Shown: positions 45,126-56,917 of the stretch, piece by piece | Position numbering within the stretch: position 1 is the first letter of the stretch | Layout: each line of letters opens with the position of its first letter | Assembly: GCA_030765065.1 (NCBI GenBank) | Contig: CM060990.1 | Span: 417,269,198-417,333,197, forward strand | Source: Deroplatys truncata | Taxonomy: Eukaryota; Arthropoda; Insecta; Mantodea; Mantidae | Length of the DNA stretch: 64,000 bases | Direction: 5' to 3' | The notes under the pieces: model-generated | What the model saw: the letters and a program-made list of their open reading frames with translations, nothing else | The model's database searches: none | Told to the model about the DNA's origin: nothing | Position numbers and translations under genes: made by a program

Positions 45126-46430
45126 ATTCAGAAGGCCACAGATCATCGACATACATGTGATAGAGACACGCGACGAGCTGGAACTGTACGAGATCTGGAA
45201 ACGTTAGGGAAACCTCAGCGCAATGCAAAGTGTACAGATCTAAAGCAACCGCCAAACTTTACTTCAGAAGGTAACAGATCGTTGACATGAAGATGGTAGA
45301 GACGCGCGACTAGCTGCAGCCATCCAGTAGCTGGAAAATATTAAGGACACCCAGCGCAATGCAAGCTGTACAGATCTACACCAACCGCCAAACTTTACTT
45401 CAGAAGGTAACAATTCATCGAAATGAAGATGATAGAGACGCGCGACTAGCTGGAACGGTGGTGATCTGGAAACTTTAGGGACACCCAGCGCAATGCACGC
45501 TGTACAGATCTATAGAGACCACCAAACTTTAATTCAGAAGATAGCAGATCATCGACATACATGTGACAGAGAAGCGGTCCGAGCTGGAACGGTCGAGATC
45601 TGGAAATGTTAGGGACATCCAGCACAATGTAAACTGTACAGATCTAAACCAACCATCAAACTTTACTTCAGAAGGTAACAGATCATCGACATAAGGTGAC
45701 AGAGACGCCCGACGAGCTGGAACGAGCTGAGAATTGGAAATGTTAGGGAAACCCAGCGCTATGTAATGTGCACAGATCTATACCGACCACCAAACCTTCA
45801 TTCAAAAGGCAACAAATTGTTGACATGAAGATGGTAGAGACGCGCGACGAGCTGGAACGGTCCAAGAGCTGGAAATGTTAGGGATATCCAGCGCTATGAA
45901 AACTGTACAGATCTATACCGACCACCAAACCTTCATTCAAAAGGCAACAAATTGTCGACATGAAGATGGTAGAGACGCGCGACGAGCTGGATCGGTACGA
46001 GAGTTGGAAATGTTAGGGACATCCAGCGCAGTGCAAACTGTACAGATCTATACCGACCACCAAACGTTCATTTAGAAGGCAACAGATTGTCGACATGAAG
46101 ATGGTAGAGACGCACGACGAGCTGGAACGGTCCAAGAGCTGGAAATGTTAGGGATATACAGCGCTTTGAAAACTGTACAGATCTATACCGACCACCAAAC
46201 TTTCATTCAGAAGGTAACAGATCTTTGACGTACAGGTGATAGAGACGCGCGACTAGCTGGAACGGTCCAGGAGCTGGAAATGTTAGGGACACCCAGCGCA
46301 ATGCAAGCTGTACGGATCTATACAGACCACCAAACTTTAATTCAGAAGGCAACAGTTCGTCGAAATGTAGATGACACAGACGCGGCACGAGCTGGAGCGG
46401 TCCGAATGGCTCTTGTTCCAGAGAGCTTCC
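45126..46430 (+). repeat. ~135-bp tandem repeat
   Basis: About ten units share TTCAGAAGGTAACAGATC, GACATGAAGATGGTAGAGACG, GCGACGAGCTGGAACGGTC and AACTGTACAGATCTATACC. Coding-looking frames recur with the unit and are not genes. Confidence 0.93.
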
Positions 46431-46788
46431 TTTTCCTCTGCGCGCAGTCTCCATCTCTGGTTACGTGGCTTTGTAACGTGATGTTACGCTTTTAGGACGG
46501 TCCAGGAAGCATGACAGGCAAATGGCTGGGTCCTTACCTTTTAAAGATTTGTACCTGGGGTCTGTTCCAACCAACCTCGCGTCTACGGATTCTGAGACCA
46601 ATTGCTATCTAGATGACTAATGTTTCCAGAGAGCATCCTTTCCCGCTGCTATACATAGATCGAGGTTCCCTCCGTTGTCCTCATCCGAGATATACACATA
46701 GTTGCGTGTTATGAATTCATTCATTCCCTTTTAATTCCTTCGAGCGTTAGCAGTCACGTATTCATTTAATTACTTTTACAGTTTTAGC
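46431..46788. other. PE3 interior before the zinc-finger frame
   Basis: No coding seen. A weak acceptor (CTTTTACAG, about 46771-46779) lies just before the ATG at 46789, so a spliced leader is possible. Confidence 0.4.
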
Positions 46789-47330
46789 ATGAGCTATTGC
46801 CGGAGAAAATCTGTGCAACCAACTTATGAGACACTCAGTTTTTCATACATTACACATGGAGGAAAACGAGCTATTAAATGTTGTATATGCGGGCGGACTT
46901 TTAAGTATCGTTCTTCGTCAAGATTTAAGCTTCATAGAGCAACATATTATACTGAATCGACTCTCTCTCCTACACTCGAGTCATCTGTAGGTGAAGAGTT
47001 AGAATACAACGGAATCGCATGAATTTAAAGTCTTCATATGGTGAGAATTTAGTGATATCTACGCTTGAAGTTTCGAAGATGTATAGAGGGGAATGTTATA
47101 CCGGATCGGGCCTCTGTCCTTCACTCGAGTCTACTGCTAGTGAGGTATCTGGATATAGCGGAAGTCGCGTGAATTTGAAGCCTTCCTATGATGATGATTC
47201 AGTGATATCTACGCTTGAAAATCCGAATAGACTGGTAAATATATTGAGGTTACTAATTCCATCGAGAGAAACTGGTATTAGTGATCATACGGTAGGGATT
47301 GAAGAAATTATAAGTAAGCTGAAAGCATGA
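46789..47330 (+). pseudogene. Zinc-finger-like protein with a duplicated segment and a one-base frameshift
   Basis: Two overlapping frames (46789-47022 and 47019-47330) form one former gene. The N-terminal part has KCCICGRTFKYRSS...LHRA, a C2H2-like finger whose last ligand is missing. After it, a segment of about 45 codons is tandemly duplicated: YYTESTLSPTLESS...NLKSSYGENLVISTLE and CYTGSGLCPSLEST...NLKPSYDDDSVISTLE. The second copy reads GGAAGTCGCGTG where the first reads GGAATCGCATG, so one base is missing and the frame breaks. It occupies the place held in PE2 by the zinc-finger N-terminus of the polymerase, but no polymerase motif follows. Function unknown. Confidence 0.6.
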
Positions 47331-47339
47331 CAAGATCTA

Positions 47340-48223
47340 GCAGTTGTGTTAATGAATTTCGACGGTAGTTAACAGCAACTTTGAAATATCAAGAACATAT
47401 ACTTATAAAATACATCATTCAGACATTGTTGAGATGTTTCAATTTATTTTACGGATAATGCAGGTATCTTTCTCTGTGATATATATGATTCTATAACTGA
47501 GTGTTTAGAAGGTCTAGACTATCACCATTGTCTTTAGGAAATATGTATGGTTTTTCTGAAGGAATGTAATAGGATAATGCTTATAAAAAATAAATGTTGT
47601 TTATATTACATAGTTCTCATTTTGTATTCATCTTATTATACACCTCATATCACACAATGAAATATTAGACGGTTCTTACTTCCATTCCCAATTATTCAAG
47701 TGTGTTTTAGAAATAGTTAAATATTTTTTGTTTTTATTTCATGTAGCATCAATGTTTTAAGATATTGCATACTTCTTTAAACAATTATGAAGTTATTTAT
47801 GAAATGAATGGTATTGGTAAGTAAAACAATAATGAGTACATAATTTATATTACTGCTATATTCTACATACGCAAATGTTTTTCCTTGCAGGTTCCACGCT
47901 ACACGGTGCTGCAATTCTTCATTGAATAAGATCACTGGGAGTTGTTGAGAATGTTTCTATTACATTTCTGTTTATGTTGTTTTACGCTATCTCGTTCTTC
48001 CTGTTCATTTACTTTCATCCTTGCATTCCTGTAACACACATTCACATTATTTGCATCTTGTTGTAGGTATATGCTTTGAGGTAAAGAATGATTGAAAGGG
48101 CTATTAAACTTTTTCTGCCTGACCTCACCAAGGCTACAACGTAGACGTTATTTACACATATTTGGTTTAATACAGTGATGCATACCTTAGGCCAATGTTA
48201 TCCTAGTGAAGCATGAATTTATA
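47340..48223. other. PE3 interior, no gene seen
   Basis: AT-rich. On the minus strand an acceptor-like TGTTACAG at about 48027-48034 is followed by a Lys/Gln/Asn-rich frame that could be the last exon of the leftward gene, but the phase does not clearly fit. Confidence 0.35.
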
Positions 48224-48232
48224 AACTCAATG

Positions 48233-49321
48233 TATATGCACAACTGAAAGGAAAGCTAGCGATGAAGGCTGTTAGAGTTTGCTTGTGCAAAACACCCACG
48301 CTAACAATGAACTGGTTGGAAAGGCTATATGAAGCTGTAGTGGAGTCAAAAATGTTATATGGAATAGAAATATGGGAGGTGGCAAAGGGATAGATTAAGA
48401 TTGATATAGTCCACAGAATGTTTTGTAGAGAAGTTCTGGGTTTACCCAAGAGTTCATCAAGGGGCGTGGCAGTGGCAGAGCTAGGAAGAGTAGGGAGAAA
48501 AGGTATAATAGTGGAAAGAATTTTGAAGTATTGGCATAGATGTATAAATTTAGAAGATATTAATATACTAAAAGAATGTATACAGTTTCAAAAAGCTGTC
48601 ATAGGAGAAGAGTGTTCGTTAGGGGAGATGGGAAATGTCCTAAAAGAAATTGGCATGAGGAATATTTTCCTATTAGATAAATATAATAACAGTGGGTTTT
48701 GGAAAGAAGTGAGATTGAGGGTGGAAGATATTGAGAAACAAGAGATATGGGCTAGTTTTGCGGATAAAAGATCATTGATCTTGTATAAATTAGTTAAAAG
48801 AAATTGGGGAAGGGAGAAGTATGTAGATATAGGCAATCAATTAGGTAGAATAGGTCTTGCGTAGATGCGCACAGAAGTAATATTTTTAAAAAGGAATGGA
48901 TATAATTGCTCGGGGAGATGTATTATGTGTGATGAATCGGGTAGTACTTTGATTGTCTAATAGAATGTGATAAGGTTAAAAGGTGGAGAGAGTTTATATG
49001 GAATAAAAAATGGTACAAGCTAAACAAAGAAGCAGTAGCATTAAGAATGTTGGGAAGCACAAAGGTAGAAACAATCAAAATGATGGGGACATTTTAGGCA
49101 ACACAAGAGATAAGTGGATAAGGAGCTTAAGAAAGGTACAGCAGAACGGGCATAGTTTGGAAAGTGGAGAGATGGTATAGAAGGTTTATCCCATATATAC
49201 AGCCTAGGGGCTAAATATGGGGGAGCTAGAAAACAGGTGCACTAGACATAACTTTTAGATGTAAGCTTTATTTGTATTATTGTAATAATGATGAAATAAA
49301 TATTACATTACATTACATTAC
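48233..49321 (+). mobile_element. 5'-truncated LINE (non-LTR retrotransposon)
   Basis: Flanked by AACTCAATG (48224-48232) and AACTCAACG (49322-49330), a 9-bp duplication with one difference. The 5' end reads the last part of a reverse transcriptase ORF: LYEAVVESKMLYGIEIWEV, then the frame at 48418-48864 with CREVLGLPKSSSRGVAVAEL and ILKYWHRC. A Cys-rich NCSGRCIMC segment follows in another frame. The 3' end is an ATTAC microsatellite (49305-49321), a common LINE tail. Stops and frame changes mark it as dead. Confidence 0.88.
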
Positions 49322-49432
49322 AACTCAACGTTTGTAACGCTAAATGCAAAATTGAGAGTTTAGCTGAATTATTTTTACAAACCTTAACAGAAAGAAAATA
49401 CAATTTACATGTCTTAAACTTGCCAGCTGATA

Positions 49433-50402
49433 CTAATCCATGATATACCATTTGGAACTCCCTGGCATTTCCTCCAACTGTTGACTTCTTAGGGTTGAAT
49501 ATATTGTCCGAAGAAAAACCTGCTTTTCACCTAAGACTGCAACCACTCTAGCACCGTATCTCGTATAATTTCTTCTTATGGCTTTTATATTATAAGGCGC
49601 CTCTGGCTGAAGATCTTGTAGTCTTTGAACAGTCGGGAAAATGCGGTCCCCAGCCAATGTGTTAAGTTGAGATGCCAAACTTTCTGCGTTAGGAACAGAA
49701 AAATCATACTCTTTATTAGAGAATGTATTTTATTAAAAATTTCATTTATTTGAAAGGCACAAAATAATTAACTTTTTCGGTACAATGTAATAATAAAAAT
49801 GATATAATATGTAAATATAATGGAGGTTCTGATTCACCAATGAAGTTAATTAAGTACTGTATTTTTCGATTTAAATGTTTTAATATAATGTAAACATATA
49901 CTTTGTTAGAGCGAATGATTTGCGCAACAGAAATTTTTGTAATATTCTAAAGCAAAAACGTTAAGAAGGTATTCAAATAATTGTATTTTCTCTAGAAAGG
50001 AATATAATTCACTTGGGAAAATCCCGTATTTAAACACATGGAATAATAAATTTGCTTAAAAAAATGAATACTTAACTAAACTGTTCACATTTTTGAGAAA
50101 TTTATTCGCGCAATTAGCTACATATAATTGTATTTTGTCTAGAAGGGAATATAATTCACTCGGTGAAATCTCGTATTTAAACTCACGTAATAATAAGTTT
50201 GCTTAAAAAGTGAATACTTAACTAAACTGTTCACATTTTTTGAGCAAATAAATTCATGCGGCTAGCTATTAACTGTAGAATGTTCAACTATCTGCATATA
50301 AATGGCCGACATTCAAAACAAGAACGTAATTATAAGTTAAATGTAGTGATTAATCAGTTAACGTTTAAAGTAAATGAAGTGTTTTGACAACTTACCAGAC
50401 AT
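49433..50402 (-). pseudogene. PE3 homologue of the leftward spliced gene
   Basis: The mini-exon ATG TCT G (50402-50396, minus strand) precedes donor GTAAGT. A possible second exon begins near 49710 and runs leftward. It has LASQLNTLAGDRIFP, then RYGARVVAVLGEKQVFL, equivalent to RYGTRIVSSLEDCQVFLP of PE2. A stop (49433-49435) and frame change interrupt it just before a stretch homologous to GKFKTCKL and a donor-like AAG/GTTTGT. No third exon was identified with confidence; the LINE lies in the expected place. A TATA box (TATAAAAG, complement of 50502-50509) is about 105 bases upstream of the ATG. Confidence 0.6.
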
Positions 50403-50692
50403 GATTCCTGTTGAAATTTCACGACGTGAAGTAAAGCCTAAAGAGTACTTAGATCAAAGTGTTCTCACAAGATAGACTGAAAATTGCCGGAAAAGCTGTC
50501 TCTTTTATATCATTTTCCCCTATATAGCTGGTGGGCGAGGGGTGTGACGGTATATAATACATAAATTTTTGACTGGCTACTCTAACCCATCGAACAGAAA
50601 TCGCCGTGGGGAGATGCAAGCCTCGCGCAGGCGGTATTTCATAAAACGCGTTTAAACAGCTTGCTGGGGAATTCCTACATCACGCCACAGCT

Positions 50693-51296
50693 CTGTAAGG
50701 GAAAAATCCTTCTGTGCATGACGTTATAAAATAAATTTATATATGTGTATATTATTTTTTTACATTACTGCTAAAAATTCAATGTTTATTTTTACCAAAA
50801 TATTCGCCCCAGTATTATATTTGAAATATCCGTCTACGATCAAAGTATTATTCTATCATGATATCAATGTGAGTGGTAACGCTGTCATCACCTGGAACTC
50901 AACCTCATACATATCATTGTATAAAAACGTATTATATAATAATATTTTAGAGCGAAAATAACGAAAAAATAAAGTATTGTTTCTGTTGATATAATTCACC
51001 TTGTAAGGGAAATCCTTCTGTATATGACGCTAGAAAATCAAATAGAATAAAAATATATATTAGTTTTTTACATTACTGCTAAAATGCAATGTCTATTATT
51101 ACCAAAATATTCGCTCCAGTATTATTTTTGAAGCGTCCGTCTGCGATCAAAGTATTGTTCTAACATGATATGAATGTGAGTGGTGACGCTGATGCCATTA
51201 ACTGGAACTCCAACCTCATACGTATTATTTAATAATGATTTTGGAGTAAAAATCACGAAAAAACGAAAGTGTTGTATCTCTTGATATAATTTTCTT
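50693..51296 (+). repeat. ~300-bp tandem duplication in the PE3 interior
   Basis: 50693-50995 and 50999-51296 share TTTTTTACATTACTGCTAAAA, ACCAAAATATTCGC.CCAGTATTAT and ATCAAAGTATT.TTCTA.CATGATAT. Coding not supported. Confidence 0.8.
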
Positions 51297-51335
51297 GGTG
51301 CGGTGTAGGGATCGTGTAATGCTTTAGGTATGGTG

Positions 51336-53490
51336 ACTGAAATATCAGTCTGTTTAAATGAAATAAACAAATAAGCTTTCTTGATGGTAATAAATAATAA
51401 TGATAGTAAACTTGATTGTCGCACTTATGCGATAGTTACGAATGTTTAACTAGAATGTTATACAGGATCCATACACCATACCAGCTAGGAAATAATTACA
51501 CCCGCGCTTATAAAAATCGTTAATGGTAGGGCTTGTCCTATATCTATGTATTCGTAGAGCTTCATACAGGTCCCAAAGTCAGACAGGTTCTAATGTCAGA
51601 CAGGTTCTAATGTCAGACGGTGTGATCACCGGGAATCGAACCGGTGACCTCTAGAATTCAAACCTCACACGTTTCCACGAAGTAGTTTTTATCAAAACAG
51701 GCTTTAAACACCTTTTACCCATGTTAAACAACACTGTCATTCATCGAGTAGTTCATTCATCTATAAACCAGGCCGTAAAACTGGTTTGCTTCAAAGACAT
51801 AAAAATATCTTTGGCGATACACTGGAATGCTTAAGTTGAATTATTTCCCCCATTCTAATTCTAAATACCATACTCTTCTTATCACCCTCTCCAAATCATA
51901 TTTCTTTGTTTAACATTCCATAGAAAATATCAGCTTATTATCGGTAGCATGCAAACAATTCTTGTATTTGAGGCTTATATAAATAAACAAGTTACAATAT
52001 TTACAACATCATCTAACAGCAGGGTTTTCGATAAGAACTGTCTTTTCAGGAGAATGAGAAATCATTTTAAAAACATAATACACACCTTAATGGGAAGGGT
52101 TTGCCATTGTCCGTTAATGGCTGTAGGACCGTATCCAGCTACCGGGAATTTCCCGAGGACCACGGTTTACTCTCTTTACGGATGTACAACATATTTTTGT
52201 AGGGGTGTACAGCAGGAATAACTAATTGTCGAATTTCTCGAAGACCACTGGTGTTGGGTCTTTAGAAAAAGATTTTAAACAAATATCAAATTTATATTTG
52301 AAGTCTTCGTAATGGTTCGATCTCTCGGCTTGAGTAAGCAAAATATCTTTCGAACGGAGGGCTGTTTAAAAAAGTTCCCGCCCTGTATTATATATTTACT
52401 AAGAAAGGAATGCATGTTTTGAAAGTCCCTGTATTTGTTTAGTTTGAGTTCAGAGTTCGATTTCCCTCTGGTATTCAATACCGGTTTAGACGCTGCATAT
52501 CTAAACAACGCTTATAAAGATCGTAAATGGGAGGGCTTCCCTTTGCATGAAAATCACCTAATCGAGATTCGAACCGGTGACCACTCAAATGTGAATGGAC
52601 ACGCTATCTCTCAGAGAAGTCTGGTATTTATTACATTGGAATGATGCTGGATCAAACAATTTTTAGACTTGGCAGCTGAAACACCAGTCTCTTTAATTGG
52701 AATAAACAAATAAGCTTTCTTGAAGATAATATAATTTTAACGTTAGTAATGAAAAGGAAATTACCGTCGTTTCTCTCGATGTAATTCCCGGAGTCTTAGG
52801 GATAATCCATTAAAAACCCACTCAAGTGTTAAATTTAAAACACACCCGCTTTAGAGCCCATCTCTTCTCAAGAATCTCGTCCATGAGGTTGGAATTTCCC
52901 GAGGCCAGGTTTACCCTCTTCAAGGGTGTACAACATATTTTTGCAAGGGGTGTGTAAACCGCTATATAAATAGTTGACGTCTCTGGCGTAGTGCAGAGAG
53001 TGAGAGAGAGAGTGCTTGCGTGGTGGATGCGTTTTTTTACCGGCAATGACTGTTTCTAAGTCCCTGCCTATACGTGTGTTTGCGCTGGAAAGGCGGTACT
53101 TTATCGATAATGCCTGTTTTAAAGTTCCTACCTGCAAAGGAGAGAAAGAGAGAGTCCTATCGTGGTGGATGCGTTTTTTACCCATAATGATTATTTTAAA
53201 GTCCCTGTCTACGCGTGTGTTTGCGCTGGCAGTGTTGTACTTACCGCCAACGTCTGTTTTAAAGCCCATGCCTATGCACGTAATTGCGTGGTGGGTGCAG
53301 TGCTTTATCGATAACGCCTGTTTTAAAGTCCCCACCTATGCACCTGCTTGCTTGAGTGGGCTGGGGTACTTTATCCACAACGCCTGTTTTAAAGTCCATG
53401 TCTATGCGCGTGGAGTTCCATATCGATAACGTCTGTTTTAAACTCCCTGCCCTGTATTTTTCCTCGACTGTCTTGATATATTTGTATTTA
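51336..53490 (-). repeat. PE3 right terminal inverted repeat, inner part
   Basis: Complement of about 42345-44437. It is followed by a short 5'-truncated SINE-like piece (GTTTTATTTATGAGCGTTCTTTAAC at 53491-53515), present only in this arm. Confidence 0.88.
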
Positions 53491-53542
53491 GTTTTATTTA
53501 TGAGCGTTCTTTAACTACCGTTAATTAGAAAGAATAACAAGG

Positions 53543-53548
53543 GAGGTG
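53543..53548 (+). repeat. Target-site duplication of PE4, left copy (GAGGTG)
   Basis: Directly before AGTAGTATAGAA; repeated at 59236-59241. Confidence 0.92.
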
Positions 53549-55734
53549 AGTAGTATAGAATTGCGGAGACTGGCGCAGTTAATTTATGCATGGAGTGTCT
53601 ATTCATATGCAAATGAGCTCCCCCACCTCCTCTCCCCCACCCCCACCCCCAGCTCCTTGGTAGTTTTACTTGCAGCTGAGGGTCATAAATCTTGTTGACT
53701 ACAATGGAAGCTTGACAGTTAAGCAATTAAGGTTGTCAATCAACTGTCAAAACGAACAAAGGGGTCATAAATTTAAGGTTCTGTAACAAAGGCGAGATGT
53801 TTTTCCTACCCATTCCACATCCGGCCACTTCTGCACCTGTGTCAGTTACCCACTCCACTCCTATTCTTTCTCGAACACGTGGCATACTCATTCCACTAGC
53901 TTTTAACAAAAGAACAATGCTTACCCTTCAGCTGTCAAAATGAACAAAGCCCATGATGAATTAGGGTCGTGACAATGAGAACCTAAAGGCAGTTAACAGA
54001 GAAACAAGTTCTATTGTCCCGGGCCAGCATTTATTTCTCATTCCACTGCCCCATAACAAAGCCGGTCGCTTTCTATTGTCCCGAGCAAGACTACTTTAGA
54101 AAGACCATCTGGCATTTCTCATTCCACAACCCTATAACAAAGCCGGTCCCTTTCCATTGTGGAAGAGATTCTATTGTGTGCCTTTCTATTGTCCCGGGCA
54201 AGACTACTTTAGAAAGACACCTGCGGCGTTCCCATTCCACTACCCCCATAACAAAGCCGGTCCCTTTCCATTGTTTGAGCACTTGCTAGCTTAACAAAAG
54301 AATTCGAGGGTTGCTTCATGCTCGTCCTGTCCTTGTTCGCGTAAAAGAGAGAGAAGCTTGTTTACCAACTCTGCGTAACAACGTCAGAGTCGGCCATTAT
54401 TATTATTGCCCTGAGGGGCTGTTCACTCCGATGTTTTACGAGATCCTACGAATATATCCGAGCATAGTTAAACAAGCTCTCTGTTTATGTAGTTCACTTT
54501 TCAATCGCGACATAAGAATGTATTTAACCTATGTCATTACATACATTAAACCTCTGCGTGGATATCCATAGAACGGTGTTCGATTCTTACTGTAATCAAA
54601 AGTTTATTGCTAATGAGAAATTGATATTATTATATCATTACCCTAATTAATAAAAAGGCGTTCAGAGGATTGTAGCTCGACTCTTACCAAGTGAAACTCT
54701 AACGCGTAATAACTATTAAACTATGCAAGGTCAGATTAAAACGCATTTAACAAATATAATTTAATTTTTTATACATCATTACCCTAATTAATGAAAGGTG
54801 TTCAGGGAGTCCTAGATCGAATCTTACCCAGTGAAACTCTAATGTATAATAACTATTAAACTATGCACGGCCAGATTAAAATGTATTTAACAAATATAAT
54901 TTAATTTTTAATGTATCATTACCCTAATTAATGAAAGAGCGTTCAGAGGATTCTAGCTCGAATCGTACCCGGCGATACTCTAATGCTTAATAAATATTAA
55001 ACTATGCGAGTATTGGGTGGTCAGATTAAAACGTATTTAACAAATATAATTTAATATACACGACATTACAATGTGTAACGAGCTGTATTCTTAGGAACCA
55101 GAGGTCCCTAGTTCGAATCCTGTCCAGCGAAACGCTATAATAACTATTAAGTTATTGAAGCAGCGGGCGGTCGGACTAAAATTGCATTTAACAACTATCA
55201 TTGTTTATATTAAACCACCGCGTATTCTAAGATATCCCGATGCCTAGACACCATTCGTTCTTCTTCTCTCTTTTTTTTCTATCTATCTCTTTCTTTCTCC
55301 ACGACTTGTACACATTCAGGCGTTCACATATACACGAGTACTTGTACACACATCAGCAAACATACACCAGTACACGCACACACGTACATGCAAGTACACA
55401 CACACACCCACACACGCAAGCACATACACACACGCACATACATACATACACCAGCACACACATACATCCATACACCAGTACACACACGCATTCACGCACC
55501 TCATGCGTATACATACATACACCAGTGCTCTTACACTCACACATACATATACATGGACACACACACGCATACACACATACACGCACACACACTCACGTAC
55601 ATATATACACCGTTACACTTGCACATACGCACACAACCACACACACACACACACACTCGCGCGCAAGCACATATGTCTGTTCACTTACACCCAACAGCAC
55701 CAACCCGCACACGCACACACCAACTCACGCGCAT
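53549..55734 (+). repeat. PE4 left terminal inverted repeat
   Basis: Modules: octamer-like TATGCAAATGAG (53606-53617) and a CCCCCACC-rich box, a segment shared with PE2 17150-17900 (with a local tandem of CCCATAACAAAGCCGGTC pieces), ~140-bp B-box-like units (54630-55200) and a CA-rich block (55316-55734). Frames in it are artefacts. Confidence 0.92.
53606..53655 (+). promoter_or_regulatory. Perfect octamer and GC-rich box near the PE4 end
   Basis: TATGCAAATGAG contains ATGCAAAT, the canonical POU octamer, 58-69 bases from the terminus, followed by CCCCCACCTCCTCCCCCACC. Present in both arms (mirror near 59167-59178). Confidence 0.5.
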
Positions 55735-56917
55735 TGTCACGTTTTGATATGTGCTGAATGTGTAGACGGCCTGCAGCTCACGTTGCTTTTAAAGCTCTTT
55801 AAAACTTGAATGTAAAGTTAATAAGTACAAAACAGTTCTAACATGGGCAGATATCTGTTTACATTGGGATCTAAACCCCCTCCAGGTGATGCCGGCACGT
55901 CATCATGGCTGTAATGCTTACACATCACATGATTATTGCAGCCAATGACATCATCTCTTGCTGTGCATGCACAGAGGCTCTCAGAGCTTCTATCCCTACT
56001 TGTTTCACTTCCTCTCTCTCTCTCTCTCACACAGAATACATCCATAATGTCGTTACACAAAGCTGCATACAGTTACATTCTAGAGTACAGAGGAAAATTA
56101 GTGAAGTCATTGAATGATCGGGATTCGAACTAGGGGCAACTGATTGGAAATTATATACAGCGTTAATTGTTCATTGTATGAGCTATCAAACATGCTTTCG
56201 TCTACAGCTCTATCCTTGCTAGTTTCTGCGATAATTGAGATTTAAACTTAAGGATCGAACCCTGGACGTCAGGTACCCTAATATACACCGAAAGATATTA
56301 TCTAATGACATAAACGTAATAGGTTTATTTGGTGCCTTTGTCTTAATTATTTACTATGTTATTAAATTTATAAGTAAACTTCATTGAATCGGTATTCGAA
56401 CTCAGAACGCCAGAAACAAAATTATTTATAATATTAGTTTGATGTGTTTAAAAGACCTGTATGCAGTTACAGCATCGATCTAATTTATATATTCTAGAGC
56501 ACAGTGGAAAATTAAGGAAGTCACTGAAAGATCGGGATTCAAGCTAGGGACAACTGATTGGAAATTATATAAAGCATTAATTGTTCATCATAGGAACTAA
56601 AAATTGTGCTTTGGTCAGCACCTCAATCCCTGCTAGTTTCTGAGATAATCGAGATTTTAAAATTAAGGTTCGAACCCATGACACCTGGTACTCTAATATA
56701 CATGCACAAGAAAGGAACTAATGGCATAAAAGTAATAAAGTTTATTTACCGTCTTTATTTTAATTAGTTTTGGAGTTATTAGAAGATGCATTTGTAATCC
56801 CTCCTAGGATTCGAACCCCTGCATCCAGACCAGTTTCGAACAATTCGTAAATGACGCGTCGCATCCCGAGCTATAATTAGTTTTTATTGCATCATTTTGT
56901 CTCTTTTCATTCAGGGC
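55735..56917. other. PE4 centre: decayed promoter block and regular T-arm-like motifs
   Basis: 55840-56000 resembles PE2 28030-28250 (TTATTGCAGCCAATGACATCATC), now with CACATGAT for CACGTGAT. 56075-56360 is duplicated at 56490-56775 (offset about 414 bp). TTCGAA-centred motifs resembling tRNA B boxes lie at 56124, 56254, 56395, 56537 (degenerate), 56669 and 56809. No open frame is supported. Confidence 0.65.

Noticed and set aside
48418-48864. Host gene of 148 codons
   Set aside because: The sequence is the C-terminal part of a non-LTR reverse transcriptase protein, with a LINE tail and flanking duplication.
42345-53490. A separate element nested in PE3, bounded by the ~65-bp repeat blocks
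   Set aside because: No AGTA end or hexamer duplication at these points; in the left arm the two parts are continuous, and the right arm differs only by a short SINE piece and PE4.
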